DNA from: DATLWN01 sp964492895
GTDB lineage: Bacteria; Pseudomonadota; Zetaproteobacteria; Mariprofundales; Mariprofundaceae
Assembly (NCBI GenBank): GCA_964492895.1
Contig: CAZBLR010000001.1
Coordinates: 110,025-174,024 of the forward strand
Reading direction: 5' to 3'
Length of the DNA stretch: 64,000 nucleotides
Below are positions 29,875 to 37,581 of this stretch, in pieces; position 1 is the stretch's first letter; every line of letters begins with the position of its first letter. Below the pieces are notes generated by a model that saw only the letters and a program-made list of their open reading frames with translations, had not been told where the DNA came from and searched no databases. The position numbers and the translations under genes are program-made.

Positions 29875-30087
29875 ATGTTCCTGAAAGACAAGTCGACGGG
29901 CGATCTTGCGGAAGTCGTGGATATCGCGAAGCTGGTGGATCCGCACGAGCAGCAACTGATGGTACGCTATCAGGCCGGCGAGGAGGTCGGGGACCCCGTC
30001 CAGGTGGACAAGGCGACGTTCGTGTTCCCCTCGGGCGAGGCATTGCCGAAATGCTGGCATGACCCCCATTACCGTGTGCAATTCTGA
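29875..30087 (+). CDS. Small conserved-looking hypothetical protein, 70 aa
   Basis: A 70-residue soluble protein starting MFLKDKSTGDLAEVVDI and containing FVFPSGEALPKCWHDPHYR. It resembles short proteins I recall in related gammaproteobacteria without assigned function. AAAGGGGAG precedes the ATG. A strong terminator follows, so it is a single-gene unit or the end of the OmpA gene transcript. Confidence 0.65.
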   Translation: MFLKDKSTGDLAEVVDIAKLVDPHEQQLMVRYQAGEEVGDPVQVDKATFVFPSGEALPKCWHDPHYRVQF

Positions 30088-30104
30088 TCCCCAACGGGAT
30101 CGTG

Positions 30105-30134
30105 GAAGCCCGGCCGAGCGCCGGGCTTCTTTTT
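30105..30134 (+). terminator. Rho-independent terminator
   Basis: Perfect 10-bp stem GAAGCCCGGC / GCCGGGCTTC with a 5-nt loop followed by five T residues. It ends the transcript of the 70-aa protein gene. Confidence 0.9.
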
Positions 30135-30208
30135 GTGATATCGCGTGATTACGGCTTGCAGCAGGCAGGCTTAGCCAGTATAAATCGCCCCCGCGGTTGA
30201 CCATCCAT

Positions 30209-30284
<76 letters not shown>

Positions 30285-30291
30285 CATCGAC

Positions 30292-30321
30292 AAAGGCCTG
30301 CGAGCGATCGCGGGCCTTTTT
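30292..30321 (+). terminator. Rho-independent terminator after tRNA-Phe
   Basis: A 12-bp stem AAAGGCCTGCGA / TCGCGGGCCTTT (one G-T pair) with a GCGA loop, followed by further T residues, 7 nt after the tRNA end. Confidence 0.88.
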
Positions 30322-30555
30322 GCGTTTTCAGACCATGGCCAGCTTCTGCATGTAGTCCAACGCTCGCAATTTCGGTGACACAATACTTCATTCTGAATGA
30401 CCGAAAGTAGCCGGAAGCGGGTACTCGAGTCACCAGACCGCCGCCCGCTTTCGGACCATCACCAGTGGCCGGCTTCAACCGTAAAGGGCGGCTGGGTTGG
30501 TTCATTAAACCTATGGAAGTTAAGGTTTTTTTCAAAATACCTAAATCTCCTACGG
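30322..30555. other. Intergenic, GC falling towards the right; no gene seen
   Basis: No reading frame with a ribosome site or family-like sequence was found on either strand. The right half (30500-30555) is AT-rich with TTTTTTTCAAAATA and is a likely promoter for the Fur-linked unit that follows. Confidence 0.5.
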
Positions 30556-30574
30556 TGTAATGATAATCCTTATC
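30556..30574 (+). promoter_or_regulatory. Fur box candidate
   Basis: The 19-mer at this position matches the classical Fur consensus GATAATGATAATCATTATC at 16 of 19 positions, including the inner TAATGATAATC and TTATC blocks. It lies 48 nt before a small ORF with a good ribosome site and about 190 nt before a terminator, in an AT-rich patch unlike the surrounding DNA. Confidence 0.65.
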
Positions 30575-30621
30575 AGTCTATGTTTGCTCCCCATTAATAC
30601 CGACCAATGGGAGGGTCCCTC

Positions 30622-30717
30622 ATGGAATATATTGCATCAGCCGTTTTCTTTTGTGCGCTCGCTGTGCCGTTTATCTACTTTGGCAAATGCGCAGCAAGAG
30701 ATACCTACAAAGGGTAA
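30622..30717 (+). CDS. 31-residue membrane micro-protein under a Fur box
   Basis: ATG 30622 follows GGGAGG by 7 nt. The frame encodes 31 residues: MEYI, a hydrophobic span (ASAVFFCALAVPFIYFG) and a basic tail (KCAARDTYKG), as expected of a single-span inner-membrane peptide. Fur box, small ORF and terminator make a compact ~200-nt transcription unit. It could be an iron-stress membrane peptide, or a Fur-regulated small RNA that also carries an ORF. I do not recognise the peptide. Confidence 0.5.
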   Translation: MEYIASAVFFCALAVPFIYFGKCAARDTYKG

Positions 30718-30744
30718 GCACATCTGCATTTCTATCGCTCTATG

Positions 30745-30775
30745 AAAAAAGGCGGCCGATGGGTCGCCTTTTTTT
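30745..30775 (+). terminator. Rho-independent terminator of the Fur-linked unit
   Basis: AAAAAAGGCG...CGCCTTTTTTT: stem GGCG/CGCC with inner pairing, preceded by A6 and followed by T7, so it may work in both directions and also shield the convergent nif gene that ends at 30813. Confidence 0.8.
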
Positions 30776-30812
30776 ACAGCCGGGCGGGGATGGTCACGCT
30801 GACCCTGCCACC

Positions 30813-31217
30813 CTAGGAAAGCGCGTCGTGGATCTTGCAGATCAGGCTGCCGATGGGTCGGGCCCTGGGGGGCAGCAGGGCCTGCCGGAGATAAGCGGCC
30901 ACGGCGGTGGCGGGATCCGGTTCGGCGGTCAGAGCGATGGTAAAACCACGGCGCTGCATCTTGGCCACAAAGCTGTCGCCGGCACTGGCGCCGATCACCA
31001 CGCGGCATGCGGCCAGCGGATGAGGTGCCTGGTCCGTGTAATAATGGAACACCATCGCTTTCGGCAGGGTCATGCGCTCGACCTCCCGCACCACGGCCCC
31101 GCCCTCGCCCATGGACGCCTCGAAGATGATCCAGTCGGCGCATTTGCCGATATGCCCGGCCACCTTCCGCCCGTCGCGGCTGGCCACGGCGATGCGCAGC
31201 GGCGCCTCCTCCGGCAT
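30813..31217 (-). CDS. NifX/NifB-C-terminal-like FeMo-cofactor-binding protein
   Basis: A 134-residue protein of the dinitrogenase iron-molybdenum cofactor family: LRIAVASRDGRKVAGHIGKCADWIIFEA at the N-terminus and ACRVVIGASAGDSFVAKMQRRGF in the middle. These proteins carry NifB-co or FeMo-co precursors. It starts in TGATG at the nifM stop and is the last gene of the nifV operon. It is one of four NifX-fold proteins in the window, besides nifX and two NafY-like genes. Confidence 0.8.
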   Translation of the reverse strand: MPEEAPLRIAVASRDGRKVAGHIGKCADWIIFEASMGEGGAVVREVERMTLPKAMVFHYYTDQAPHPLAACRVVIGASAGDSFVAKMQRRGFTIALTAEPDPATAVAAYLRQALLPPRARPIGSLICKIHDALS

Positions 31218-32071
31218 CACTCCGGCTTGCCGCTGCAGATTCCGGCCAGCCATGCCCGTTGCCGGCGGCGGGCCTGGGCCTGCTGCAGCCGTTCACGGAT
31301 CTTCGGCGCGGCCGCTTCGAAGGACAGCTCACCGGCCGCGTGGATCCTCTCGCAGTACAGGATGTGGAAGCCGACCTCCGTCTCGACCGGACCGGCGATC
31401 TCGCCCTCGCCCATGGCGAACAGCGCCGCATCCAGCTCGGGATAGAGCTGGCCCGGGCGCGCGCGTCCCAGCCTGCCCTCCTCCATCGCCGTCGGGCATT
31501 CGGAGCACCGCGCCGCCTGCTCCCCGAAACGCGCCGCCCATTGCGACGAATCCTCGCCGAGCTCCCTGCGGATTCGCCCGATGCGGTCCAGCGCCGCCAC
31601 GCGGCTGTTCTCCGGGTACGCGTCGTTGACCGTCACCAGGATGTGCCGCGCCTCGCGCGTCTCGGGATAGGCGAAGCGCGCCCGGTTCGCCTCGTAATAG
31701 GCCAGCACCTCGTCATCACTGGCGACCGGGGCCTCCTGCCCGACCTGTTCCAGCACGGCAGCCACCTTCAGCTCGCGCCCCAACGCCTGCCTCAGCCCCC
31801 GCACATCCAGGCCGTGGCGCGCCAGATCAAGGGTGAAATCCTTCCTGGCCGGGTAGCGGTCCTGCAGTTCGCGCACGGCCGCCGCGATCTCGGTGTCGGC
31901 GACCGTGACGTCCCGCGCCCGGTCGGAGCCGAGCACGGCATCCTCGATGGCCAGTTCGCGCGCCACGATCGCCCCGACCTCGGCCAGCTCGGCCTCGTCG
32001 AGCTCCGCCGGCGGCCGTTCGAATGCGGCCAGGGCCGTGCGCAGCGTGGCATAGGCGGTCGCGGCATCCAT
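31217..32071 (-). CDS. nifM: Nitrogen fixation protein NifM (parvulin-type PPIase)
   Basis: A 284-residue protein with an N-terminal SurA-like helical region and a C-terminal parvulin domain (REARHILVTVNDAYPENSR, GQLYPELDAALFAMGEGEIAGPVETEVGFHILYCE). NifM is needed for Fe-protein (NifH) maturation. ATG 32071 is the first family-like start, although its ribosome site is weak. It follows nifZ and is coupled to the NifX-like gene. Confidence 0.87.
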   Translation of the reverse strand: MDAATAYATLRTALAAFERPPAELDEAELAEVGAIVARELAIEDAVLGSDRARDVTVADTEIAAAVRELQDRYPARKDFTLDLARHGLDVRGLRQALGRELKVAAVLEQVGQEAPVASDDEVLAYYEANRARFAYPETREARHILVTVNDAYPENSRVAALDRIGRIRRELGEDSSQWAARFGEQAARCSECPTAMEEGRLGRARPGQLYPELDAALFAMGEGEIAGPVETEVGFHILYCERIHAAGELSFEAAAPKIRERLQQAQARRRQRAWLAGICSGKPE

Positions 32072-32099
32072 GCGGCCGCCGCCGCTGTGGCGGCGCGCC

Positions 32100-32582
32100 T
32101 CAGCCACGGGCCGCGTCGTGATCCGTGCCGCAGCGGGATACGAGATCAAGCGCCGTCTCCGGTACCAGCAGGGTGCGCCCGGAAAACCGCGCGTGGTAAT
32201 GGATGCCATCCGGCATATCGCGGATCAGCTTTTCGATCTCGCCCTCGTCGCCCGGTGCGGCGATCACCTCGCCCTTGATGGACAGCGGCAGGCGCGGCGT
32301 CACCTTGTCGCGGAATTCGAAGCTGTTCTGCACCCAGGGATCGTCAGCCGGGATCAGCTCCTCCTCGCGGCAGCCGACCTGCATGTCGGAGCCGGGGGTA
32401 TCGCCAAGGAAATGCACGGTGTAGATGATCTGGTCCTGCAGGAAGGTGCCGACATTGACCACGCAGCCGACGCTGCCCCGGCGCATCATCAGCGCGCCGA
32501 CGTCCATGCCCGGAAAGGTGCCGTCGTTGCGCACATTGCGGATCAGGCGAACCTCGTCGCCGTAATCGAATCGCTTTTCCAT
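32100..32582 (-). CDS. nifZ: Nitrogen fixation protein NifZ
   Basis: A 160-residue protein with two tandem NifZ domains: FDYGDEVRLIRNVRNDGTFPG...CREEELI and FEFRDKVTPRLPLSIKGEV...FSGRTLLVPE. NifZ helps complete P-cluster formation in the MoFe protein. It follows nifW after 56 nt. A separate, single-domain NifZ-like protein is encoded at 43190. Confidence 0.9.
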   Translation of the reverse strand: MEKRFDYGDEVRLIRNVRNDGTFPGMDVGALMMRRGSVGCVVNVGTFLQDQIIYTVHFLGDTPGSDMQVGCREEELIPADDPWVQNSFEFRDKVTPRLPLSIKGEVIAAPGDEGEIEKLIRDMPDGIHYHARFSGRTLLVPETALDLVSRCGTDHDAARG

Positions 32583-32638
32583 TCAGGGCCGCTCCTTCAC
32601 TTGCACGATTGGCATTAGCATGGGCTTCAACGTGGGCC

Positions 32639-32962
32639 TTACTTGAACAGCTGGTCCAGCGGGATGATCGTCGTCTGCGGCTCGTGCATGCGGAACACCT
32701 TGAACACCTTCTCGGTCAGCGCATCGGAGGCGACGAAATCCTCGTAGGCGTGGGTCAGCAGCAGCTTGTAGCGCTCGCGCCGCTGATCATCGTCCAGATC
32801 CTCGATGCCACGCTCCGCGGACACGTAGTTATGGAAGCGCTGCAGGATGTGCAGCCGGTTCACATGCACCACGTGCGGGTCGAAGGGAACGTCGAAGTAG
32901 GTGAGGAAATCCTCGGCGCTGACGAGGTCCTCCATGTCCATATCCAGTTCACTGTCACTCAT
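32639..32962 (-). CDS. nifW: Nitrogenase-stabilizing/protective protein NifW
   Basis: A 107-residue protein with the family core SAEDFLTYFDVPFDPHVVHVNRLHILQRFHNYV. NifW protects the MoFe protein, especially from oxygen, and binds it directly. It lies between the TPR-like gene and nifZ in the nifV operon, 12 nt downstream of the former. Confidence 0.9.
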   Translation of the reverse strand: MSDSELDMDMEDLVSAEDFLTYFDVPFDPHVVHVNRLHILQRFHNYVSAERGIEDLDDDQRRERYKLLLTHAYEDFVASDALTEKVFKVFRMHEPQTTIIPLDQLFK

Positions 32963-32974
32963 GCCAACCTCCGT

Positions 32975-33493
32975 TCACCGTTCATTGACGAGCCGAAGCC
33001 CCTGCTGGTAGTCGACGACATTCAGCAATACCGATGCCCCCAGGCGGTCTTCCGCATCGAGCTCGCGCACCTTGCGCAGCTGCGCCGTGCCCAGCTCCAT
33101 GTTGCCGATGCGCATGTTCATGTAGCCCGCCCCCTTCAGGGCGAACAGGTAGAATCGGCCCATCGTCACGCTGGCCGCCGCCTGACGGTCGAAATCCCCG
33201 GCCTGCAATCCCGCCCAGGAAGACGACAGACCGATCGCCGCGCCGGACAGCCGCATCGCGCGGTCGGCCACCTCAAGCGCATCGCGCAGCCGATGCTGGT
33301 AGAAGTAGTAGCGATACAGCGCCACCAGCACGGTCAGGCTGTCCGGCGCGCGCAGGAAGGCGCGCAGCAGCAGCAGCTCGGCCCCTTCCTCACCGTAGGC
33401 CTCCGCCGCGGCGTCCAGCAGCTGCCGGACCGCGTCGGACAGCGCCTCCTCGAAATAGCAATCCGTGCCGTCCAGCTCCTTCAACAGGTCCAT
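32975..33493 (-). CDS. TPR-like nif-cluster protein A
   Basis: A 172-residue helical protein with a TPR-type core (DSLTVLVALYRYYFYQHRLRDALEVADRAM; FYLFALKGAGYMNMRIGNMELGTAQLRKVRELD). It starts in TGATG on the cysE stop. A divergent paralog is encoded at 47712-48170 (shared pattern VALY-YFY--RL-EA and L-ALKG--YM-MRIG). Location and coupling mark it as part of nitrogenase maturation, probably protein-protein contact, but no specific role is known to me. Confidence 0.7.
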   Translation of the reverse strand: MDLLKELDGTDCYFEEALSDAVRQLLDAAAEAYGEEGAELLLLRAFLRAPDSLTVLVALYRYYFYQHRLRDALEVADRAMRLSGAAIGLSSSWAGLQAGDFDRQAAASVTMGRFYLFALKGAGYMNMRIGNMELGTAQLRKVRELDAEDRLGASVLLNVVDYQQGLRLVNER

Positions 33494-34230
33494 CAGCTTC
33501 CCACCGCCTTCGGCAGCGTGGCGTCGCCGACCACGGTCAGGTCACCCTCGTGCGCCTCGGCGCGCATCTCGACCAGCTGTTTCTCCAGGTCGGCGATGCG
33601 CTCCAGCATCAGCGACATCGCCCGCCCCACCGGATCGGGGATCAGGTGATGGTCGAGATCGATGCCGTGCGGGTTCGGCTGCCCGGCCTCGCGCACCTGC
33701 ACCACCTTGCCGGGGATGCCGACGACGGTGCAGGCGGGCGGCACGTCCTTGATCACCACCGAGTTGGCGCCGACACGGGCCTGTTGGCCGACGGTGATGG
33801 CGCCGAGGATCTTGGCCCCGGCCCCGACCATGACGCCGTCCTCGAGCGTCGGATGGCGGCGGCCCTTGTTCCAGGTGGTGCCGCCCAGGGTCACGCCGTG
33901 GTACAGCGTCACGTCGTCACCGACGATGGCCGTCTCGCCGATCACCACGCCGGCCCCGTGGTCGATGAAGAAGCGGCGGCCGATGGTGGCGCCCGGGTGG
34001 ATGTCGATGTTGGTCAGCATGCGGGCGAGGAAGGACATGCCCCTGGCCGTGAAGCGGCGGCCCCGGTGCCACAGGCGGTTGGCGATGCGGTGCCAGATCA
34101 GGGCATGCAGCCCCGGATAGGTCAGCAGCACCTCGAGGGTGGTGCGGGCGGCCGGGTCGCGCTCGAACACGCAACCCAGGTCCTCGCGCAGCAGTCTCAG
34201 CAATGGTGTTCGGCGAGCGGCGGATGGCAT
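33493..34230 (-). CDS. cysE: Serine O-acetyltransferase (nif-associated CysE / NifP)
   Basis: A 245-residue hexapeptide-repeat acetyltransferase: N-terminal helical domain, then IDIHPGATIGRRFFIDHGAGVVIGETAIVGDDVTLYHGVTLGG and further left-handed beta-helix coils. It makes O-acetylserine, boosting cysteine for Fe-S clusters; nif-located copies are called NifP. AGGAGG precedes ATG 34230. The start overlaps nifV by 34 nt. A C-terminal extension of about 30 residues (AHEGDLTVVGDATLPKAVGS) is beyond the catalytic fold. Confidence 0.9.
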   Translation of the reverse strand: MPSAARRTPLLRLLREDLGCVFERDPAARTTLEVLLTYPGLHALIWHRIANRLWHRGRRFTARGMSFLARMLTNIDIHPGATIGRRFFIDHGAGVVIGETAIVGDDVTLYHGVTLGGTTWNKGRRHPTLEDGVMVGAGAKILGAITVGQQARVGANSVVIKDVPPACTVVGIPGKVVQVREAGQPNPHGIDLDHHLIPDPVGRAMSLMLERIADLEKQLVEMRAEAHEGDLTVVGDATLPKAVGS

Positions 34231-35378
34231 GGCTGGCCTCCTGTTTGTTGATACAGCGCGATCAGCTCGTCGGACGTCAGCTGGCGCTTGTTGCAGGTCA
34301 CGAACTGGCGGATGCGCGGCAGCAACAACTCGGCCTGTCCGCGGCTGACGTTCAGCCCGATCTCCTGATAAGCGAGACAGACGCCGTGCGTGCCGGAGTG
34401 CTTGCCGAGCACCAGGCGATGGGCGCGGCCCAGCTCGGCCGGGTCCAGGCCCTGGTAGTTGGCCGGATCCTTCAAGAGGCCGTCGACGTGGATGCCCGCC
34501 TCGTGCGTGAACACGCCCTCGCCGACCAGGCTCTTGTGCCAGGCCACGGGGCGTCCCGAGGCGTTGCTGACGAAATCGGACAGCGCCTGGAAATGGGAGA
34601 GGTCGATGCCGGCGTCGATGCCGTACAGGCGCTTGAGCCCCAGCGCCACCTCCTCCAGCGCGGCGTTGCCGGCGCGCTCGCCCAGGCCGTTGACCGTGGT
34701 GTTCACATGCGTGGCGCCGGCCATGGCGGCGGCCATCGAATTGGCCGTGGCCAGGCCGAAGTCGTCGTGGGCGTGCATCTCCAGATCGAGATCGGTGACG
34801 GCGCGCAAGGCCCGGAAACGCTGCACCACCCCGAACGGCTCCATGATGCCGACGGTGTCGGCGAAGCGGAAACGGCTGGCCCCGGCGTCCTGGGCTGCCT
34901 CGACGACGCGGCTCAGGAAATCGACGTCGGCGCGCGAGGCGTCCTCGCCGCCGACACACACCTCCAGGCCCAGATCGAGGGCAGCGGGCACCAGGTGGCG
35001 GATGCTGGCGAGCACCCAGTCCCGATCGCGCCCCAGCTTGCGGGCGATCTGCTGGTCGGAGACGGGGATCGACAGGTCGACCATCTGCACGTTCAGGCCC
35101 ATGCAGCTGGCCAGGTCCTTGGCGCTCATGCGGCACCAGACCAGAAGGCGCGCATTCAGGCCGAGCTGGCCGATGAGGCGGATGGATTCGCGCTCCTCCT
35201 CGCCCATCACCGGGATGCCGACCTCGAGCTCCGGCACGCCCAGCGCATCCAGGCCGCGGGCGATGGCGAGCTTCTCATCGAGGCTGAAGGCGACCCCGGC
35301 GGACTGCTCGCCATCGCGCAGCGTGGTGTCGTCGATGACGACCTGGCGTCCCTGGTCCTGGTTCAGAACGGTATCCAT
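34197..35378 (-). CDS. nifV: Homocitrate synthase NifV
   Basis: A 393-residue enzyme condensing acetyl-CoA and 2-oxoglutarate to homocitrate, the organic ligand of FeMo-co. Matches Azotobacter NifV closely: VVIDDTTLRDGEQSAGVAF, EVCVGGEDASRAD, HAHDDFGLATANSMAAAMAG and NTTVNGLGERAGNAALEEV. ATG 35378 is used: a sigma-54 promoter at 35389-35404 would initiate at about 35379, so the alternative ATG 35393 lies upstream of the transcript. That makes the message nearly leaderless, which is odd. Confidence 0.92.
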   Translation of the reverse strand: MDTVLNQDQGRQVVIDDTTLRDGEQSAGVAFSLDEKLAIARGLDALGVPELEVGIPVMGEEERESIRLIGQLGLNARLLVWCRMSAKDLASCMGLNVQMVDLSIPVSDQQIARKLGRDRDWVLASIRHLVPAALDLGLEVCVGGEDASRADVDFLSRVVEAAQDAGASRFRFADTVGIMEPFGVVQRFRALRAVTDLDLEMHAHDDFGLATANSMAAAMAGATHVNTTVNGLGERAGNAALEEVALGLKRLYGIDAGIDLSHFQALSDFVSNASGRPVAWHKSLVGEGVFTHEAGIHVDGLLKDPANYQGLDPAELGRAHRLVLGKHSGTHGVCLAYQEIGLNVSRGQAELLLPRIRQFVTCNKRQLTSDELIALYQQTGGQPCHPPLAEHHC

Positions 35379-35388
35379 GCCATGCCTG

Positions 35389-35404
35389 TGCAACCGGCGT
35401 GCCA
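35389..35404 (-). promoter_or_regulatory. Sigma-54 (-24/-12) promoter of the nifV operon
   Basis: TGGCACGCCGGTTGCA on the minus strand: -24 TGGCAC, 5-nt spacer, -12 TTGCA, a full consensus match. Paired with the NifA-type site at 35477-35492. The predicted start is only about one nucleotide before the nifV ATG. Confidence 0.85.
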
Positions 35405-35476
35405 GGACGTGATCACCATGTTTTCAACAGCTTAGGAAAGCGTGCCCCCTGTCCTTCTGCGACACAAGCCGCCCTT

Positions 35477-35492
35477 TGTCGCCTTTGCGACA
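35477..35492. promoter_or_regulatory. NifA upstream activator site (nifV)
   Basis: TGT-N10-ACA inside a longer palindrome CTTTGTCGC...GCGACAAAG. It lies about 80 nt upstream of the -24 element of the nifV promoter, the usual distance for NifA enhancers. Confidence 0.8.
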
Positions 35493-35593
35493 AAGGGGTG
35501 CAGCCATCCAAAACCCGGTACTGGATGCCCGATGCTTATCCATGGACCTCTCCAGCCGTTTCCCTATATTTGTCCGGGGATGGAGGAGAGAAC

Positions 35594-36250
35594 ATGAAGC
35601 ACCATGCCACCGCAAACCTCTGCCGCCTGCTGGCCGTTTTCTGCCTGTTCATGCCATCGGCGGCACATGCCCTGTCGCTTGATCTGGCGGTGAGCCTTTC
35701 CCAGCCCTCGCTGCAGGTGAAATCGACATCGAACAACGCCGTGCTCGGCACCTTGGTCGAGAAGACGGCGCTGTGGCCGAGTGTGGGCCTGAAAACGAAA
35801 GAGCGGTATTTCGGCGATTCGAAGTTCGGGTATACCGCCGAGATGATGGCCTGGTACATGCGCCTGGACCGGCAGAAGGTGGGCAGCCAGGAGATCAACA
35901 TGGGCACCTCGGCCCGGGGCTATTTCGCCTATCTGACCCCGACGCTCTACTACCGCTTCGGCGACCGCTACAGCATGGAGAGCCCGAACTGGATGGCCTC
36001 GATCGGCATCGGGGTCGGCGTCGGATATCTCAACGTCAAAGGCTCCATCATCACCACCGGCCTCGCGCCCCAGACGCGGGAGGCGATCAACATCAACGGC
36101 ATCGGCCTCTCCTCGGGCGTCTTCTTCGAGGTCTTGAAGAACCGGTGGTTCTTCCGCTTCACCAGCTACGGCCCCTCGTTGAACACCGGCTCGCATAACC
36201 TGGAACTGCGTGACAACGCGATCAAAATCGGCCGGAGCTTCCCCTTGTGA
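35594..36250 (+). CDS. Exported beta-barrel-like protein, unknown
   Basis: A 218-residue protein: signal peptide ending AAHA (residues 1-25) followed by alternating polar/aromatic strands (YTAEMMAWYMRLD, RGYFAYLTPTLYYRFGDRYS, SIGIGVGVGYLNVKG), ending in a hydrophobic residue as many outer-membrane barrels do. GGAGGAG precedes ATG 35594. Probably an outer-membrane protein of small-barrel type. It is divergent from nifV and shows no nif-type promoter of its own. Confidence 0.6.
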   Translation: MKHHATANLCRLLAVFCLFMPSAAHALSLDLAVSLSQPSLQVKSTSNNAVLGTLVEKTALWPSVGLKTKERYFGDSKFGYTAEMMAWYMRLDRQKVGSQEINMGTSARGYFAYLTPTLYYRFGDRYSMESPNWMASIGIGVGVGYLNVKGSIITTGLAPQTREAININGIGLSSGVFFEVLKNRWFFRFTSYGPSLNTGSHNLELRDNAIKIGRSFPL

Positions 36251-36392
36251 CCGGTTCGAGCCAGGTCCGCCGGGCGGGATAACCACAAAACACGGCCCTA
36301 CAGAAGCGTCGACGTCCCCGCTACGCTCCGGGTTTGCCGCCCGCCATCGTGGGTGTTAGCACTCGGATCAAATACGGCTAAGCGAGGTGGAT

Positions 36393-36695
36393 ATGTTTAT
36401 TGCCATGAACCGGTTCAGGATCGCCCCGGGTAGCGAGGATGAATTCGTCAATATCTGGAGGAACAGGGAGACCTACCTGGAGAGCGTCCCCGGATTTAAG
36501 GAGTTCCACCTGCTGCAGGGGCCCAGCACCGACGAATACACGCTGTTCGCCTCGCATACCACCTGGGAGTCCAGGGATGCATTCGAGGCCTGGACCCGGT
36601 CGGAGGCATTCCGGCAGGCGCATGCCAATGCCGGCGCCAACAGGGCCATCTACCTGGGCCCGCCGCAGCTCGAACTCTTCGAGGACGCGTTTTAA
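36393..36695 (+). CDS. Antibiotic biosynthesis monooxygenase / HmoB-type dimeric barrel protein
   Basis: A 100-residue ferredoxin-like barrel protein (MFIAMNRFRIAPGSEDEFVNIW, PGFKEFHLLQG, YTLFASHTTWESRDAFEAWTRSEAF). This ABM fold includes heme-degrading and quinol monooxygenases; the NRF, W and H positions are compatible with heme-degrading members. GAGGTG precedes ATG 36393; GTG 36387 is an alternative. Ends in a clear terminator. Confidence 0.75.
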   Translation: MFIAMNRFRIAPGSEDEFVNIWRNRETYLESVPGFKEFHLLQGPSTDEYTLFASHTTWESRDAFEAWTRSEAFRQAHANAGANRAIYLGPPQLELFEDAF

Positions 36696-36724
36696 TCGTT
36701 CGAGCCCCCGCTCGCTCCAATGAA

Positions 36725-36752
36725 AAAGGGCTCCGGATTTCCGGAGCCCTTT
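36725..36752 (+). terminator. Rho-independent terminator
   Basis: Perfect 12-bp stem AAAGGGCTCCGG / CCGGAGCCCTTT with a 4-nt loop, 29 nt after the ABM gene stop. A/T ends allow function in both directions. Confidence 0.85.
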
Positions 36753-37018
36753 GTATTGAACTGTGTCCGAAGGGGCGCTAGGGAGGGAGGGGAGGAGGGT
36801 TGCCCACTCCGGACAAGGGAAACAGTAGCCATGTCGCGTTAGGCGCATGTGACGGCCGCATGAATAGATATTTAACCTGAACGGACGCATCCATGCGGTG
36901 ACGTCAAGAGCGGAATCCGGCGCGGATTCCGGGGACACGAACCTGAACGCCTAGGCGCCTTGCGCTTTCGCTGCCACCCTACTTCAATGTCTGATACACA
37001 TGGAAGGGAGGCGGCATC
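36753..37018. other. Intergenic region, 266 bp
   Basis: No convincing gene. An inverted repeat GGAATCCG-CGGATTCC lies near 36911-36930 and a purine-rich run at about 36781-36800. The stretch just before 37019 has a GGAAGGGAGG ribosome site for the next gene. Confidence 0.4.
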
Positions 37019-37311
37019 ATGCCATCCAGCACCATCCGGCTGCACCGCGTACTGCGCACCACGCCCGAGGTCATCCCGCTCGAGGCCTGTTATCTCGGCT
37101 GGCAGGAATCGCTGCTGCAGCTGGCCNNNNNNNNNNNNNNNNNNNNNNNNNNNNNNNNNNNNNNNNNNNNNNNNNNNNNNNNNNNNNNNNNNNNNNNNNN
37201 NNNNNNNNNNNNNNNNNNNNNNNNNNCATCCCGCTCGAGGCCTGTTATCTCGGCTGGCAGGAATCGCTGCTGCAGCTGGCCATGCTCGTCGAGCCCGAGA
37301 TCCCGGATTAA
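37019..37311 (+). pseudogene. SRPBCC (AHSA1-like) gene with internal deletion, split by an artefactual gap
   Basis: Merging across the 100-N gap (the 55-bp flanks are identical) gives a 45-residue frame: MPSSTIRLHRVLRTTPE joined to VIPLEACYLGWQESLLQ and ending LVEPEIPD. In SRPBCC proteins I recall, the first part is the N-terminus and the second the C-terminus, with about 100 residues between, so the middle of the hydrophobic-pocket domain is missing while the frame is kept. Either a true deletion or an assembly collapse. GGGAGG precedes the ATG. Confidence 0.6.
37127..37226. other. Assembly gap (100 N) with 55-bp identical flanks
   Basis: Sequence 37072-37126 is repeated exactly at 37227-37281. 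A 55-bp exact overlap on both sides of a round-number gap indicates two contig ends that share a k-mer rather than unknown DNA. The true gap length is probably zero. Confidence 0.85.
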
Positions 37312-37326
37312 ACGCGGAGGACCGTC

Positions 37327-37575
37327 ATGGCGAACCTGAAGATCAGGGTGTACAGGGGCAGCGATCCCGCGCCGGACACGACCGTCACGGTTCCCGGCGG
37401 GGTGCTGAAGATCGCCTCCAGGCTGATCCCGAAGCAGGCGATCGAGGCGCTCCAGAAGGAGGGCATCGATCTCGAGGAGATCATGCGGCTGTCCGAGAAC
37501 CCCGAGGCCCATGGGGTCCTCGTGGATGTCGAGGACCACAAGAAGCACGAGCGCATCGTCATCTCGCTGGAGTAG
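37327..37575 (+). CDS. Small hypothetical protein, 82 aa
   Basis: An 82-residue soluble alpha/beta protein (LKIRVYRGSDPAPDTTVTVPGG, LIPKQAIEALQKEGIDLEEI, LVDVEDHKKHERIVISLE). GCGGAGGACC precedes ATG 37327. It lies between the SRPBCC remnant and the TMEM175-like gene with short spacers, so all three may be co-transcribed. No family recognised with confidence. Confidence 0.65.
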   Translation: MANLKIRVYRGSDPAPDTTVTVPGGVLKIASRLIPKQAIEALQKEGIDLEEIMRLSENPEAHGVLVDVEDHKKHERIVISLE

Positions 37576-37581
37576 AAAAGC

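Noticed and set aside
35440..35465. Second NifA site upstream of nifV (TGTCCTTCTGCGACA)
   Set aside because: Spacing is N9, not N10; only the 35477 site fits the rule exactly.
36781..36805. Purine-rich G-run tract as a possible G-quadruplex
   Set aside because: The G-runs are mostly interrupted and uneven; no clear four-tract pattern of functional type near a promoter.
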